Under the pieces are notes generated by a model that saw nothing but the letters and a program-made list of their open reading frames with translations, was not told the DNA's origin and did not search any database. This document shows positions 13,101 through 28,100 of a stretch of 64,000 nt of DNA, one piece after another. The position numbers and the translations under genes were made by a program. The stretch spans positions 2,871,153 to 2,935,152 of the forward strand of contig CM043868.1 in NCBI GenBank assembly GCA_023846275.1. Reading direction: 5' to 3'. Origin of the DNA: Vanilla planifolia (Eukaryota > Streptophyta > Magnoliopsida > Asparagales > Orchidaceae). Each line of letters begins with the position of its first letter. Within the stretch, counting starts at the first letter, position 1.

Positions 13101-16100
13101 CACATCGCTTCATTTTTATTAAAATAAGCAATAACAACTAAATGGTCTATTTGATAACTGCTTGTAGCCATTAAAAAATATCTATAAAGAAAATTTTTTT
13201 ATTATAATTGATTAATGAATTTTTTTATAAAATCTTGATAAAATTGGAAGAAAAATTTCAAGTCATTCAAGCAATAAACAATCAGTACTCATTTTGGCTT
13301 CCAATCAATGCATCTTTAAATTGTTACTCCAAATTCTACTTATATTTGTTAAGTTCTCAATTTTCTTTATTTCTAATTGATTCAATTAAAACACTTGTCT
13401 TGTTAAACATTTCATCAAGTATAAGATTTTTATTTGTATTAAGTACAAATTTATATCTCTTTTTTGCCAATTTTTTCCAATCTTATTTTGTTGTAAAGCC
13501 ATTGCAGTTTGTCTTTTATTGTTTCGTTGTTGTGAGGGTTTAGTCTACTCGTATTTTAGAGAAAGACTTATATTGATTGCATCAAGCATTTGATTTTTGT
13601 TTATATTAAGTACGAATTTATATCCCCTTTTTTTCCTATTTTTATCGATCTTCTTTTGTTGTAAGGCTGTTGCAATTTGTCATTTTCTGTTTCATTTTTA
13701 TGAGAGTTTAGTTTAGTCTTCTTTTAATAAAACACTTATATTGATTGTTTTGTTTTTACTTGGTTTTTGTAGGGGATGAATGTATGTTTGATTTTATGCT
13801 GAATCACTTAAAAATCATTAATATATATTTTAATTTTTAATGATTTTTATATTTTTACAAATTTTTATAGAAATTTGTTATTAAAAGAAAATTAACATGT
13901 TTAAAAATAAAATTAAAATTTATAAAAAAATTTAAAAACTTGTTTAAGTTTTTTAAAAATTACTTTAAAATATTTTTTTAAATACTTTCTAAAAAAATCA
14001 AAATTTTTATTTTTAACAATTCACCCCTACTTACTGAATCGTACTTCACCTATCACCAAAGAAAGACATACCACCAAGGTCCTTTGTCACAAAAGTAGTG
14101 TTAAAAAGTTCATGCTAATTAAATGATAAGGTAGATGAAAATAATATGAATGATATGAATAAAGTGAGAAATAGTTAAGAGAGAAGATGGGAATGAGAAA
14201 CATAAGAACAAAATGGTAGAGGTGTAATGAAAAAAGATCTCAAGTATAAGATCTTGACATGATTTCTCACCTACGGGATAATTGTCAATCATAAGAGGAA
14301 AAAAGTTAAAAGAAATATGTAACTGTTTACTCCCATTTTCAATTTCCTTATAAGTAGTTCAAGACAACTAGTGACAGTGACGAATTTAAGGCTATGTCAA
14401 ACAATGTAGATCGTGTCTATCCAAATGCTATACAACCTCGAGAAATCTCATGTAAAAATCCTGCAATCAAGAAATAACACTTAAGATATCTGACACTAAT
14501 GCTTGCTTGCCTCATCAGTCATTTGAAACCATTTCAAACATATTAGCTAGAGCATGAGACACCTTCAATGGTTACAATAGAATGCAGCTGTATAAGCATG
14601 TGGAGAGATGACATTACTTGCTAGATTTTATTGATAAATAAAACCCCATGAGTACCTCTCTAAGGGTTATTTTGGGAGAAGGGAGAACTTTTCTTTTCAC
14701 AATAATAACAAGAGCATCTTTCACTCTAAAGGCTAATAATTATCTAGCTAATATCTCTCTCTCTCTCTCTCTCTCACAAACACACACACACACACAGCTT
14801 CATGAGCCTTCATGACTTTCTGGTTTTTGCAAACTAGCCTTTTATTTTTTACTAAATTTATAATTTGTATCAAGATTTTCTTTAGGTTGTATATTATGAA
14901 AACCATATCTCGAGGATCTAAGCCACTTTCTTGCTTATGCTAAGAAATAAATTGTTAAAGATCTTGATCCAAATGATCACATAACACAATCAACTGGGAA
15001 TCCATTGTTCTAAGCCTTCCAACAACAAATAGAACTATTCATGAACTCCTTTATCTCTTCCTCATTTGACCAACAATTAGTTGTGATCATAATGAGTTCT
15101 TAAGTAACTTTGATAAAAGTCATGCACCAAATCCTCCAATCCAATTGGAATCACTCTAGCATATATTCCTTTAATGGATCCTTCACCCATTTCAACTCAA
15201 AATTTGTCAAGAACCTGATCACAACATTCAAGATAATTGCTCAAAACCTCATTGAAACGAGTTCCCCAAATTCATCCTCAAATTATTTCTTTGCAATCCA
15301 TGATTTCTACAACTTCAAAATCTTCCTATGTCTTCCAACCCATATTCCATTTACTCTTATGTATATCAACAATATATATCTCAAGCACCTTATCCTACAC
15401 ATCCAAGGTACAAATGTTCCATAACGACTAGAGATAAATCAAAGTATTGTAAATAACATGAAGAACATGTGCACATACTTTCAAGTGTAGTTTTGAAACT
15501 TTGCTTAAATAGGCACAATTACATGAGTATCAAACCAAGAACAGTGAAACCCCTTCTTCAAATGAATGCCAAGAATCTCAAGGGGAAACTATTGGATCCT
15601 TATGAGACTCCTATTCCAAACAAGAAACCCATCCTCTTAGCATCATCTACAAATGGAAAGCCCCAATCAACATGATGTATGCTATTTCTAGTTGATATGA
15701 GCACATTCTCAACATTCCATTCTAAAGTCTCTAAAATCAACATTATTGGCAAATGTGATTGTAAGGTCAAATTTTTTACTTGAGAACTTCTTACCTCTTG
15801 GAAACCCATAAGATGATGCAATCATCCTTATGCACATCTTTGTAAAAATTAATTGAAGCCAAAAGGATAGTTATGGAGATAATAAATTAAAAAAATCTAC
15901 TTTTTTTCTATTCAAAAGAATGCTTTGCAAATCCAACTCGACAAATTGAGATCCCATTGAATTATACAAATATTCTACTTTTTTCACTAGCTCACAGTTT
16001 TCCTCAATACCATAAAAAGAGTTCATATAACACTAACCTTATCAATTTCTCTCTTTTCTCTTCAATACTCATTGAACTTCTTTTCATAAACTTTGCAAGT

Positions 16101-19100
16101 TTTTTTATCATTTTCTCAATTTTAACACTCATGTAAAGGGATTTTTTTGTAAGTCAACCATGCATAGATCTAGCGAAATTGAGTTTCAAGGCAAAAGCAA
16201 AGTTTTTCAATTAGATGTAGAAAATATCCTCATGTTGCTTCTCTTCTTTGAAATGAGAGGATTCCTTAAGTTTAACATAAAAAGCATCGAAATGCCCCTT
16301 TAGTTTCATGGCTATTCCTTAGATCTAGAAATAACTTTGCCTCCAATCAAGACAAAAGGTAAGAAGGTCAAAGTATCTCTTCTTATCTCAATCCTTTAAA
16401 AGGATTTGGATATTTTGCATTTCTCATTATTTTAAACATTGACAAATTTACTCCAAGACCATAGAATTTCTTATGTAGTATTTCAACAATGCAATATACA
16501 ATTGTTATAACATTCAAATTCATTTATGTCAGGCTATAAAGACATGGACATACCATAAAGCAAACAAATTAGCAAAAGATACACAATATAATCTTTCTCA
16601 ATAAAAGATAGATCTTTGAAGGGAATGATCAAAAGCATTTTCCACATGAATGCCAAAGGTAAGAATGTACCAACATATTATCCACAACAATATCTAAGGT
16701 TGAAAATGACTCTTTTCCAAAAAAAAAATCCTCATTAGAGAATGAAATCAGCCTCTTCCATAGTGCTGGCCACATTTCTATTCTTCTCAACAACCATTAA
16801 TATAGTCAAAAGTGAACAGAGGCGATAAGAAAGGTTAGAAAAAGCATAAAAGTTGAAAGGAGAAATATCTCTTAACTATGTGAATCCAAATTAGAGGCAG
16901 TATGAGAAGCTTCTAATTTGTTTAGTATTGGTAACCCTAATCATCAACACAATGATCAGTTCATTTTGATTGCTTGATGCACACACCAAACGGTAGATAT
17001 TTAAGAGTTTTTATTTTGATTTTTGATGCATACACCAAAACGTAGATATTTATGGTAAATGTCAAAAGATCAAGACAACAACAAGAAAATCGAAAACAGA
17101 GAAAATAAAAAAAAAGTTCAAATGTATTGTTGAACAATTGAATCAAAACAAAAAAAGAGAATTGCACTTGTAATTCCCATCCATTACAGTCAACAATTCA
17201 AAAATCACAAAAAAAAAAACCTAAAGAACTTTAACACTTATCTATTCTTCAATTATAATTATTTCATCTTTTAAGATCTATTTATTCTTCAATTCAGACT
17301 ATTTCTTCATTTCAAACTACTTAGAATGTAGTAGGAAAGTCTTAAGTTGTCACTTTGCAATAAATTTTTCACAAAAGCTTGATTCAAAGTTTTCTTCAAA
17401 AAAAAACTCATGCTAAGGCAATTTGAGAAAACATCTTCCTTTTTCCATTGATAGTTGATATCCTCCAGACATTAGCTAATAGAAGTGCTTTCACTATTTC
17501 AATAATCGGTTTTGAACAATATCAAATATTCGTGTTATAGCCTTCTTTGTCAGCAAGGACATAAGGAGCAATTTCCTATTTTTACAAATATTGTCAATTT
17601 AACTTCATCAATAACCAAGTTCACACTAGTTGTTCATCAAATCATTTTCAAGACTCTTCTTCTTGACAAGAAGTGTCTTGCTTCTACTAGTTAAAGAAAT
17701 CTTATTAATTATTTCCAACCTGCGTTTGATCAACTTGTGGGATGCCAGCTAGTTGGCACTTAAATTTAGATATTTTGAATTATTCTTTTTACCTCCAAAA
17801 AAGCTTTTTTCATTAAATCTTGAATGCTTTGAAAAATAACAATTTCTTCAAGCATAAGTTGTTCAACTATAAACAATACAAGGGAAGACAACGTTTGCAA
17901 TAATAATCAGATTTTCTTCCCTTGAGAAGTCATTCAAAGGGCCTTCAACTATAAGTTCCTATGATAATCAACATAGCATCTTCCACCTTTTCCAAAATCT
18001 TCAATTCGTTTGCAACAATAGAGAAAATCTCTTCACTTTGTCATTATTGTAGAATACGGCTTTGCTCAAACCAAAATCCCTTTTTATGCCTATCATTATA
18101 ATAGTTAGTTTTTCTTCCATAGTTTGGGTTTCTCCCTTTGCTTTATGAGAATGGAAATCAGAGGATTGGATTGGTAAAGCTCAAGACTTTCAGTCTGAAC
18201 CTCGTTAATCCCATCCAGTCTTTTAGTTTAAGAGGTTATATTAATTTTTCATAGAGTGGTTTTCCTTCCAAAGGTAATTTAAGAATCAAAACCTCAAAAT
18301 CAAAGAGATAATTCATGCAAAGATTCAGCCCTTTCCTTTTAACAATGAGTGAGCCTTCGTCAAGCATGTCGTCAATTCAACTTGGGGTTGGCAATGCCAT
18401 AGAAGAAGGGTCTTCCAAAGTCAAATCATCACAATTATTCAATCCATCACTAGAGAATAAGAAGATCAAAGAACCTCTACAGAGAACAAGTAAATTCAAC
18501 ATAACAATTTTTGTTTTGAAAAACCTAACCATCGTTCACTTTTGAAGAAGGGGATAAAATGATCGCATGTCAACCACATATGTTCTCTTATTTAAGTCAA
18601 GCATTATGCACTTTTAGACAAATACACGTTTAACTGGAGACAAGTATCGTACATTTAACTCTTCATTCTCCAAAAATGATTTGATAAAGAGCTAAAACAC
18701 GCAATGAAGATGTAAAAAAATTTTTAGCCAACTTAAGCCATAAATGGATTGAACAAATCTCAACTCAAGTAACAGCACCACATGGCAATTGCGAACAAAT
18801 AGTGTCTCGAGACTTCACTTAGTGCACATGATTTGAGCCATCACTCTTTGACGCAACTACATTTTCCATGTCTATCAAACAGTTAAACAACCTCAATTAT
18901 TCTCCACTGCTAGGACATCTTATGCGACACAGAATCAATCAAGAAGCAAAATTTAAGAAATTTGATCATCTTGATGACCTGATTAATCAATCATTCGAGG
19001 TGTGGGATCTTTAGATAGTTATAACATAATATTAGTTGTGTAAGCACAAAAGAAAATGATGCCAACTACCAAATTTTGTTTATAACTAAGAACCTATAAA

Positions 19101-22100
19101 CACTTATCAGAGGCATTTTTGAAGAGAGGAAAAAACTAAGAATTTTTTCTTTTGTTTTTCACTCAAGTAATAAAGACAAAATTATCCCTCTCTTCATATC
19201 TCAAGGATTATAATTCCCTAGCAAATTTCTTACTCTATAAAATTTTAAGACTTCCTAGATTTTGTGAAAGTAAGCTTCATTTTTCCTCAGAATCCATATT
19301 AGCACCAATACTAATGGTCAAAACATAAATAGCAAAGTATCTTAAGCTAACAAAAACAAGACCCACCAGGCCATGTGGAAATGCCGACATGTTCAAGGAC
19401 TGGTTGGGTGGTCAATGTTCCATCTACCTCAAGAATCCTTTCACCCCTTTCTGAACGAACATAGGAAAGATGAGACGATTCTGTTTGAGATTTCATCTTT
19501 TTAATTGCTCTGGACTTGAGAAAGACAAAATATGAACATTAGATAAGCATTTAAGCATTAGTAAAAGTTCTACACTCACAAAGACCATAGAATTCACAAT
19601 CATTGCATATAAAATGAGTGAGCTTTACAACAAAATTTATTCCAAAAAAAGAGCACATAAATTTATGTTAATTATCACACCACATACAAAGGTATTCTTA
19701 TTTTATAAAGCAAATCATTCTAATGTTAAAAGTTCAAGTATGAAACATATTATAAGTTGATAATGTAATTAATATATTGATAACATTAAAATTCCAAGTA
19801 CTTTTGTTGATCTATGAAAAAAATGTTAGTAACGTTCCTTAATTAAAAGATATGAAATATTCAAGTCAAACAAAAATAAATTAAAGATGCTTCACTATTC
19901 CTCCTAGCACACATGCCATTATATAGAAAAACATTCAAGAAACAAAGTGCATACACTAAAATAAATAAATAAGCATATACATCATCTTAGTTTTCTAAAT
20001 AAAAAACTAAGACATTGCTATATACAACATTTTAAATTAGTGAAAAACAAATATTTTGTGATTTTATGATAACTTATCTCAAGTTTAAATAAAAATGAAA
20101 TGAATGGTAATTGCTGAAACACGAAAGAAAAAAACGTCTGACTTTGAAATCAAGGCGATATGTACATTGTTCAAAACCAAAACATACATTTCTAAATGAA
20201 GATTTAGACTAAAATTCAAAGAAAATGCAATGTGCTCACACTAACAATATAAATTAAGAAGTTGGTGTACTTGAATTCTTAAGTTGTGTGACTAGTTAAA
20301 CAAGTTAATTCAAAATTTGAAATAATGTATGATAACATATTTCAATCCAAATCAAAGCATGCAATGTATAGATTCTAATAAAGCAAGCTTCATTTGCAAG
20401 GACAATCAAATCTTTGTAAATTGAGATTAATAAGGGCACAAGAGATCTAAATCATTGTGGTAGAGCAATATAGAAGAAAACACTACTAAATGAAGGATAA
20501 ATCCAAATTCAAGATATTATCCTAAAAATGACTCCACGTCTAAGTCTTCTTCATAGATAACCTCCATCATTGATAGCAAGATCCAAGCAAGAAACAAGGG
20601 TATGGAGCAGGATCAAAATAAAATCTAGGAGACCTTATAGGTCAGACTACAGCTATGGGTGTCTTACTAATGTAGAAACATAAAATCCCACATAAATATT
20701 GCTTGTGTAAGCAAAGACAAAATAATCTATCAAATGCATAAAATGAAGTCTAAGAAAAGAGTTTAATAGGATCCAAAAAGAGCTTTAAAATCTCCAAACT
20801 AGGCAAACTTATGCAGAATGGAACATAAGAACCCCGACTAGTTCAAATCATCCAACAGTCTTCAAGTTTCACAAAAACCCACGGCAGCTGGGATTTTTTT
20901 GCACATTGCAATTTTAATACACAAAGTTTTCAGCAAATGTTCTTAAGACCCAAATGCATATAAAATAAGTGGAATCATATGATTTTAAAAATGTTTTGGA
21001 GATCACTTTGGCTGAAAGTCATGACTACAAAAATACTGTAACATTGGATTCAACAATGAGATTTTTAGGGTTCTTAAGAAGAAAATTTCATGTCAATTGA
21101 AATTCCTAAGCAATTAATTTTATGCTTACAATGCAAATCATTAAAACCAACCTATGATCTTCAATTGCACGAACATTCTTTGTTTAAGGTTTTTAAGTAG
21201 AGAATCACCATGGTGTAACAATAGCAAGGGAAATAACAAACTACAAAGCAAACTAATACATCACATTAACAACAAGAACATTGCTACAAACGAAGCAACC
21301 AACAGACCTTGCTCAAAAATTACAAAAACAAAGAAAATAAAAATAGAAGAAATGACAAAAGATGTTACAACAAACTATACCAACTGAGATTTAGGATATC
21401 AAGGTACCTCTCTCACCCAAGGACAACAAGAATGTAACCTCAACTTTCCTGCCTTTCCCCTTCGCAGATTCTGTCAGAAAATTTCAGTAATGCTATTGAA
21501 CAATGCCTATCCAAAATGCCCCATCTCCTCAACATCTATTTAAACATGAAGAAGAACTCCTAGTAGTTGCTATCACATCACCGCTCAATCCCATCATTTT
21601 CTCCCCCAGCACAATGGAAACCATCCAAAATTCAAAGCTCACCCGATGGGTGCACATCTATAGTTCTGCCCCACATTCATGATATTTGGTATCCTAAATA
21701 ATTTCAAATAATCTAAAGTCACTGTGTTCGACTTCCTAAATATTGCCACAACTTATTTGAAAATATGATGATTTGACCACTCAAACATTTGTCAAAATCG
21801 TCTGAAAATGACAACTGGGTGAATTCTCCTGTATTCCCAAGACATCCCTAGCCTACTCAACGCATAAAATTCATCCAAAATTAGATTAGTCCTATACATA
21901 CTCAACTCACATATACCAAAATATGACATGATGCAGCACACCCATATAGTGGAATACTTAAACTAACCAAAACACATCCCCAAAAATCTAAATCTAAAAT
22001 ACAAAACTAAAAACAATAATTGAGTTCCCTATGCTGACCATGTCTACCCAAATCAACTCTCCCTAGCTTCGAGAATTTCAATATAAAGCAACAATCTATT

Positions 22101-25100
22101 ATGTAACCTTTCTTTTGAGGTTGCCACTATCAATAAGAAATGTTACATTCCTATTAGACAATTTGAATTAGCTCAAAGGTGAAATAATGATATGTCCAAT
22201 AAATAATTGTGTTACAAAATAGAGAAATAATATTAAAGGAAACTGTATATGATGGAGTGTCCCGGATAGAAAATAACTATTCTATTTTTTAGTCTAGAAG
22301 ACACAAGAAAATAAACGATAATGGGAATGTAACGAAAAGAAAATATAAATGACTATAAAAATCAATGGAGCTCATGGGGAGTACACAACATGGCACTTAT
22401 TGATATGAAAAAATGTGATACTCATACAAATAACTAAAGCTAGGAATAATGAACAATGGATAAGATAAATAAGGTAAATAGTTGACAATAAGACAAAATG
22501 CCATTAGGAAAAGATAAATGAAAAATATTAAAGTTCCTTCCAAAAACATTAATCTTTTTGCTTTAAAACTCAATTTCCTACTTACCAAGTTTAACCCTCC
22601 ATTATTTTTTGTTCCTATAAATTTCCTAAGAGGATATTTAGCAAGATGAAATAAGGTCATCACACAAGAATGTTTATCAGGCAAATCATACTCATGCTAT
22701 CACTAAGAAAGCATGCCTAAGTCATGTAAATATGGAAGAAGCAATTGTGATATAAATAAATAAAAATATATAATAATGTTATATGCAAACTAATATTCGC
22801 TAATTATATGAATCAAGACACATCACTAGGCATGGCATGAACTAACTCAACCTTAGACATGTCCAAACTAAACAAAGATTTTGTATATTAATATACCCAA
22901 CAGTTGACATTTTGATAGAGAAAATGTAGTCTCGTAGAAAATGCGACTTAGTTCATGACATGGTCTTTGGGGGTTCCTTGACTTTGGATTTTGGGACTTG
23001 GGCATGAGTACATCATTAAACATTAAGGTGAGTGTTAGGAAAGATTCCATGTGATCTAAAAGTGGAAGCGGTAGTATGCCAGAATCACGAAGTGTCTTAT
23101 TCATATCAAGTTCGATCATATCCCTCTCAAGCCTTGAACTAATGGAGCATGAAACGCTAAGGCAAACATGTTCAAGGTGGAAGATAAAGGTAACTCTACT
23201 AAAAGTAGTAAACACATTGCCACAAGGTATTTAGCTAAGTGGTTCGAGCCAAAAGGATCAAACAAAGACTTAATAACAACCTTTAGAGAAGTTGAGGAAG
23301 TTGCTAACAGCACCTATGAATAATTGTCCTTGTTCATTTCGATTACCCACAAACTAGATGATCATACTTGACTTGGTGACTCCATATACCTCATAGAAGA
23401 AAGGTGTAGCAGTTTAGCAAAATTAAGGCAAACCCTCTTTCCCTAGAAACTAAAGGAATATGTGTTTTGCCTCTCATCATAAGAGTTGCTTTAATGGCTG
23501 CAATCCAAGTTTAATAAAATATAGACAGTGCTTATAAGGATGACATCACACCAAATGTAATCAACATAAGGCCCCAACTAGTACAAATCCCTTTGGAAGG
23601 TAAAATCTACAAAAAAGGTATTTGTATTGGGTGGTCATGAAAAAAAAATAAGTGCAGAATAATATGAAATCCAAAGCATTCTCAACAAAATAGTTGTGTT
23701 AAGAAACAAAATGATCTTGTGACAAAAGAGGCACAAAGCAAAGGAAGAATGTTGAAAAGTGGAATTTTTAAGAGAAAATTATCTAAAATATAGAAAAACT
23801 CAAACAAGAATAGCTACAATTAGTGAAATTATGTAGAAGAAAAAAGGAACCTTTTCCTTCCCATAAATCTATATCAGCCAATCTAGCCCTCTCCCAACAA
23901 GAGAATCACACTAGCCAAATAGAAATCATAGCGACCTTATCAGCCCAACAAGGACACTCAATTAGATCAAAATTACTCTCCAAGATCTCTCTTGGTAGGA
24001 TTAATTAGAATTCGAAATTGATTACCCCTAGTTTTTAAGCTACTTTTATAAGTTTAAGGTCATAGAGTTTATAACTTGAGTAACACATTCAAATTTTATT
24101 AAGGATATTAACCAAGAAAAAAAAAAGTGGAGATAAACACAAATACTCATAATCCCCTTGGTTCTATCAAAGAATCCATCAACATGGCTTCAGAAACTAT
24201 CAACAAACAGATTTACCAAATTTGAAAGTTGAGACAATTCCCAAATTGCAAACTTTGACCCTGGATTTTCAATGGACTAAAGATCGAAAGATCTAATCAA
24301 AAAATCAAGTCACCCAATCAGCAACACCAAATCGAGTGTCCTGGTCAAGTTATATCAAACAAGCAAATCTTTCTAATCACCATGTATACAATTGCTTCAC
24401 TTATGATCAAGCGGCTCAATTACACAATTTGACATGAAAGTAGACCATCAAGCAAGCTGTCTGACGGTATCATGGATGGTAAATAACATCTTCAACATTG
24501 CCATTGAGTCCAAAATGTTGAAGATTATGTGGTGATGAAAGAATCTAAGATGAGTTGTCACTTGGTAGTGAATCCTAGAAATGCCTCAAATAACAACAAA
24601 ATGAAGTGAGGAATGGCAATATAACAACATAGTTGCAGCTAAAAAAGGATGGGAGTGTCTCAAAGCATGAAAGAAAAGAGAGCAAAACACAATAGTTTTG
24701 TTAACATGCAAAATGTCAGTAGTGTACTAGTTGATGTTTGCATCAATTGTCACAAACTTTACATGTGTGTTATGGCTTGTAATGGGGTGGTTCGATCTTT
24801 TACAAGATATTAAGATTTCAACCACTTTTGTCTCTGTTATTATGGTTGTGGCATCAAGGTGTTGTTCATAGTAAGACATCTTAGTATGTTGCCACTTTCA
24901 AGGAAGAGGAACAAGGATCCCAAGAGAAGAAAGCTCTATGGCACTTATCTACTTTGTTGATGATCTTTTTGAAATTTTTAAATTACGGGTATTAAGGAGA
25001 AATGTATTGATCTTGAAGGAAAATGAGCAACATGAGAAGCAAGAGAAATAAAAAGATTTGAAGTGAGAGGCTCCATAAACTTTATTTGGAAACCCCATTG

Positions 25101-28100
25101 ATGAGGGTATAACCCACAATTGTCAATCACAAAATGACTTAAAATAATAAGCTACAAGGGAAGTTCCCAAGAGGTGATCCGAATAGCCCTTTCCAAAAAA
25201 GCTATCATGGATTGCTCGTCGAGTTGTACAAAGGATTGAGAATGCATCTTAGGCTTGGCTAGGAACGAGAGATTGAAGAAGTGAGCATCCAACGATCCAT
25301 CCCTTGATCATTCTCTTTTTAAACTTGATAGAGTAGTGAGACTCCAATAGATACTTCTTGGATGATGGCATGCTTCGAAAAGCATCCACCCACTATGGCC
25401 TACGATATCTCTTAATGACTTGAGCCATGAATTTGTACATAGTAAATCCTTTGACTCATCAAAGGATGGCCATTTGACCCAATGCAGGTGTTGTGCTTAT
25501 GGGACTATGAATGCTAAGTACATGGCAAAGATAAGATGTCAAATTGCATCATATTGTAGATGGATGTCCATGAGCATAAGATTTTAGAGATATATCTCCT
25601 AGCTATGCCATGTCAACAAACAGGTCATTGGTCTTCCCACTCTATATTCAACCCATGATGCTTAGGTTTCTATCAAGTTTGCCTTGTGCCGAATTGGGAA
25701 ACAAGATTCAACAAGTTTTATTAGCAAATTTACACTATCATTCTTCCCCTTGGTAACAAAATCCCTCACGTCGACTAAAGGAGCATCAAAATTTAACCAA
25801 TGATATAACGACTCGTCACCGTAACTAAAAGTACGAACTTTTATGTATTTGGTAGAATAATTTTCAATAGTTAAAATTAGAATGTCAATATAAAATTAAT
25901 AGAACGAATTAGTGGACGCATTTTAGTTCTTGTCACGAAATTTTTGGAGCCTTGGATAAACTGTAATTAATTTTTGAAGTTATTAATAAATAATATTAAA
26001 TAAATTAAAAAAACAAAAATTAGGATTTAAATATTCCGAAATTTTCTTGAACAGCTTTGCGAGTCTCTCGAAAATCCTTTCTCGCACGCAGCTCCCCCGA
26101 TGCCTTAGGGTTTCCGAGAGCGGTGATTCTGGGGGCAAATTGGCGAGGTTGAATCACCGGGCGGCCGGTGCGAAGGAAAGAGCCGACATTCAAAAGGGTT
26201 AACGCACAAGAAGAGTTATCCAGTGGAGCTGTTTGACCGGAACCCTAATTGGGAAAAATGAGTGTTGTGGCCTCGATTCAAAGCACAAAAGAAAAAAAAA
26301 TAGAAAAGATAATTTTTTAGATTTTTCACATTTTTTTCCTATTGCATGTGAATTTTTCTGACCGTATAGGGTCTTGTCTACAAGCATGCAACGTTGTTTC
26401 ATTACCGACCAATGGAAACATATATATATATATACAATGTATTGCCTTTAAGGAGTATATCCAAAAAGGGAAAAAAATATAAAAAAAATGTGGAGAAAAA
26501 TATGATAAAGAAAAAAATATATATATTTGTAGGAAAATGTAAATGAAAAAAAATGAGGAATATTGTATTGTAATTTGTAATAGATTGTTGAAAAAAAATA
26601 AAATAAAAAAATTGATGGATTTCTTTTCATGCAAAAAAAAGTTGTCTTGAAAGATAACAAACCAAGAAAGCACAGTTTTGGTTGGCAAAAACAAGCTTGT
26701 AAAGGTAAGTTTACATTTTAGTATTTAATTGATGTTGAAATTCAAGTGTAAAAAATTGATTTAGATATTTAATTGCTTGTAAAAAATAAAAGAAAAGAAA
26801 TTGAGGGAATATTTGAAACAAAGATAGGTAAATTTAATTATTTGAAATGTAAATAAGTATAATCTGATTTAAATTATATATATCATGATATTTATGATGC
26901 ATATGTTGCATAAATCGATATTGTAATATACCTTGAAAAAGAAAATAAAAAATAAACATATGACATGATGCGTGTTGTGTGATAAAGACAACAAGGTTAA
27001 ATACCCTGATGAAAAAAGAAATGAAATAGAACATGAAATTTCTCTAAACTTATCTCCATGATCCCTTGAGATATGATGAGCACCAACACAAGATGCTGGG
27101 CATCATAAGCACTGATTTGATACCGAATTATGATATTATACGAGATGTGATGAGCACCAACACAAGATGCTAGGCATCATAGGTATTGATTTGATATCAG
27201 ACTATGAGATGAGATGACATCAGAGACCTCCGATACCGCTTGCACTTAGTGCAAGGACGAGAGACAGAGATGATATGTGATAGATACAGCTGGCCAGCTA
27301 CGCCTATGGGCACGCCTACAGGCAGAGGTCTAGAGATGATGAGATGTTACAAAAGAGATGACACATGATTAAGACATAGGTGTACAGTCTTATGGGACTA
27401 TCTTGGACCCAGATATAAAGAAAATAAAAAATAAGAGAAGAAATGAAAGAAAGAATAAAAGCAACATAAAATAAAACAACAAAGATGCATGTGCATATTT
27501 GATGTGTCTACAGCATATTGATATTCATGTTTAATACGTTGAGCATTCATGACATACCATATGACATCATATTATTACATTATGTTTATCATATATTTGT
27601 TAGTTATTCATGTCAGTTCACCTACTGGACATTTTTATGCTCACCCCTATTTACATTATAGGAAATGCCACACTTATACAAAGAGGGTGCATAGAGTGGC
27701 ATGTGAGGTATGTGAGCATTCTTATATGTTGATTTTAACAGTTACCATGTTAATGAGGATTCTTACAAAACAAAATAGGCATGTAAGTACTTTTATTTGA
27801 TATGATGAATCAATAGAATTATTATTAAAGTAAAATTATTATACCATTATTACACCACCCCTATCCACAGTGGTTTATGTCTTCACAATTAGCTGCGTAA
27901 ACTCTGATCTATCGTCGATCAGGCAATAATACTGGGGTGGCAGGGCGTGACAAATGACATGGGCGAATCTGGGCTCCCTAAACTCAAAAACCCATTTTTG
28001 CAATTGACTCAATGCCTTGACTAAATGAAGGATTCTCTAAAAGGGTTTGTTCATCACCACTTCAATCTCATGAGCTTGGAAGTATGATTAAAGGCAATGA

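Larger units (their letters stand above)
10446..19366 (-). other. Intron 4 (8,921 nt)
   Basis: Donor GTGGGT, acceptor TTGTTAATTGCAG. The junction recreates the glycine of TWPGRLTLT. It contains a solo LTR (12155-14048), a 304-bp tandem duplication, a decayed minus-strand reading frame near 15 kb and microsatellites. Between about 15.9 and 19.3 kb I see only AT-rich sequence and no recognisable gene. Confidence 0.85.

Noticed and set aside
13208-13543. 111-codon plus-strand open frame
   Set aside because: Lies inside the solo LTR; the homologous positions in the two related LTRs are not open in the same way.
26326-26694. 122-codon minus-strand open frame, Phe-rich
   Set aside because: A-rich plus strand gives poly-Phe/Lys-like codons; it lies wholly inside the solo LTR and has no family resemblance.
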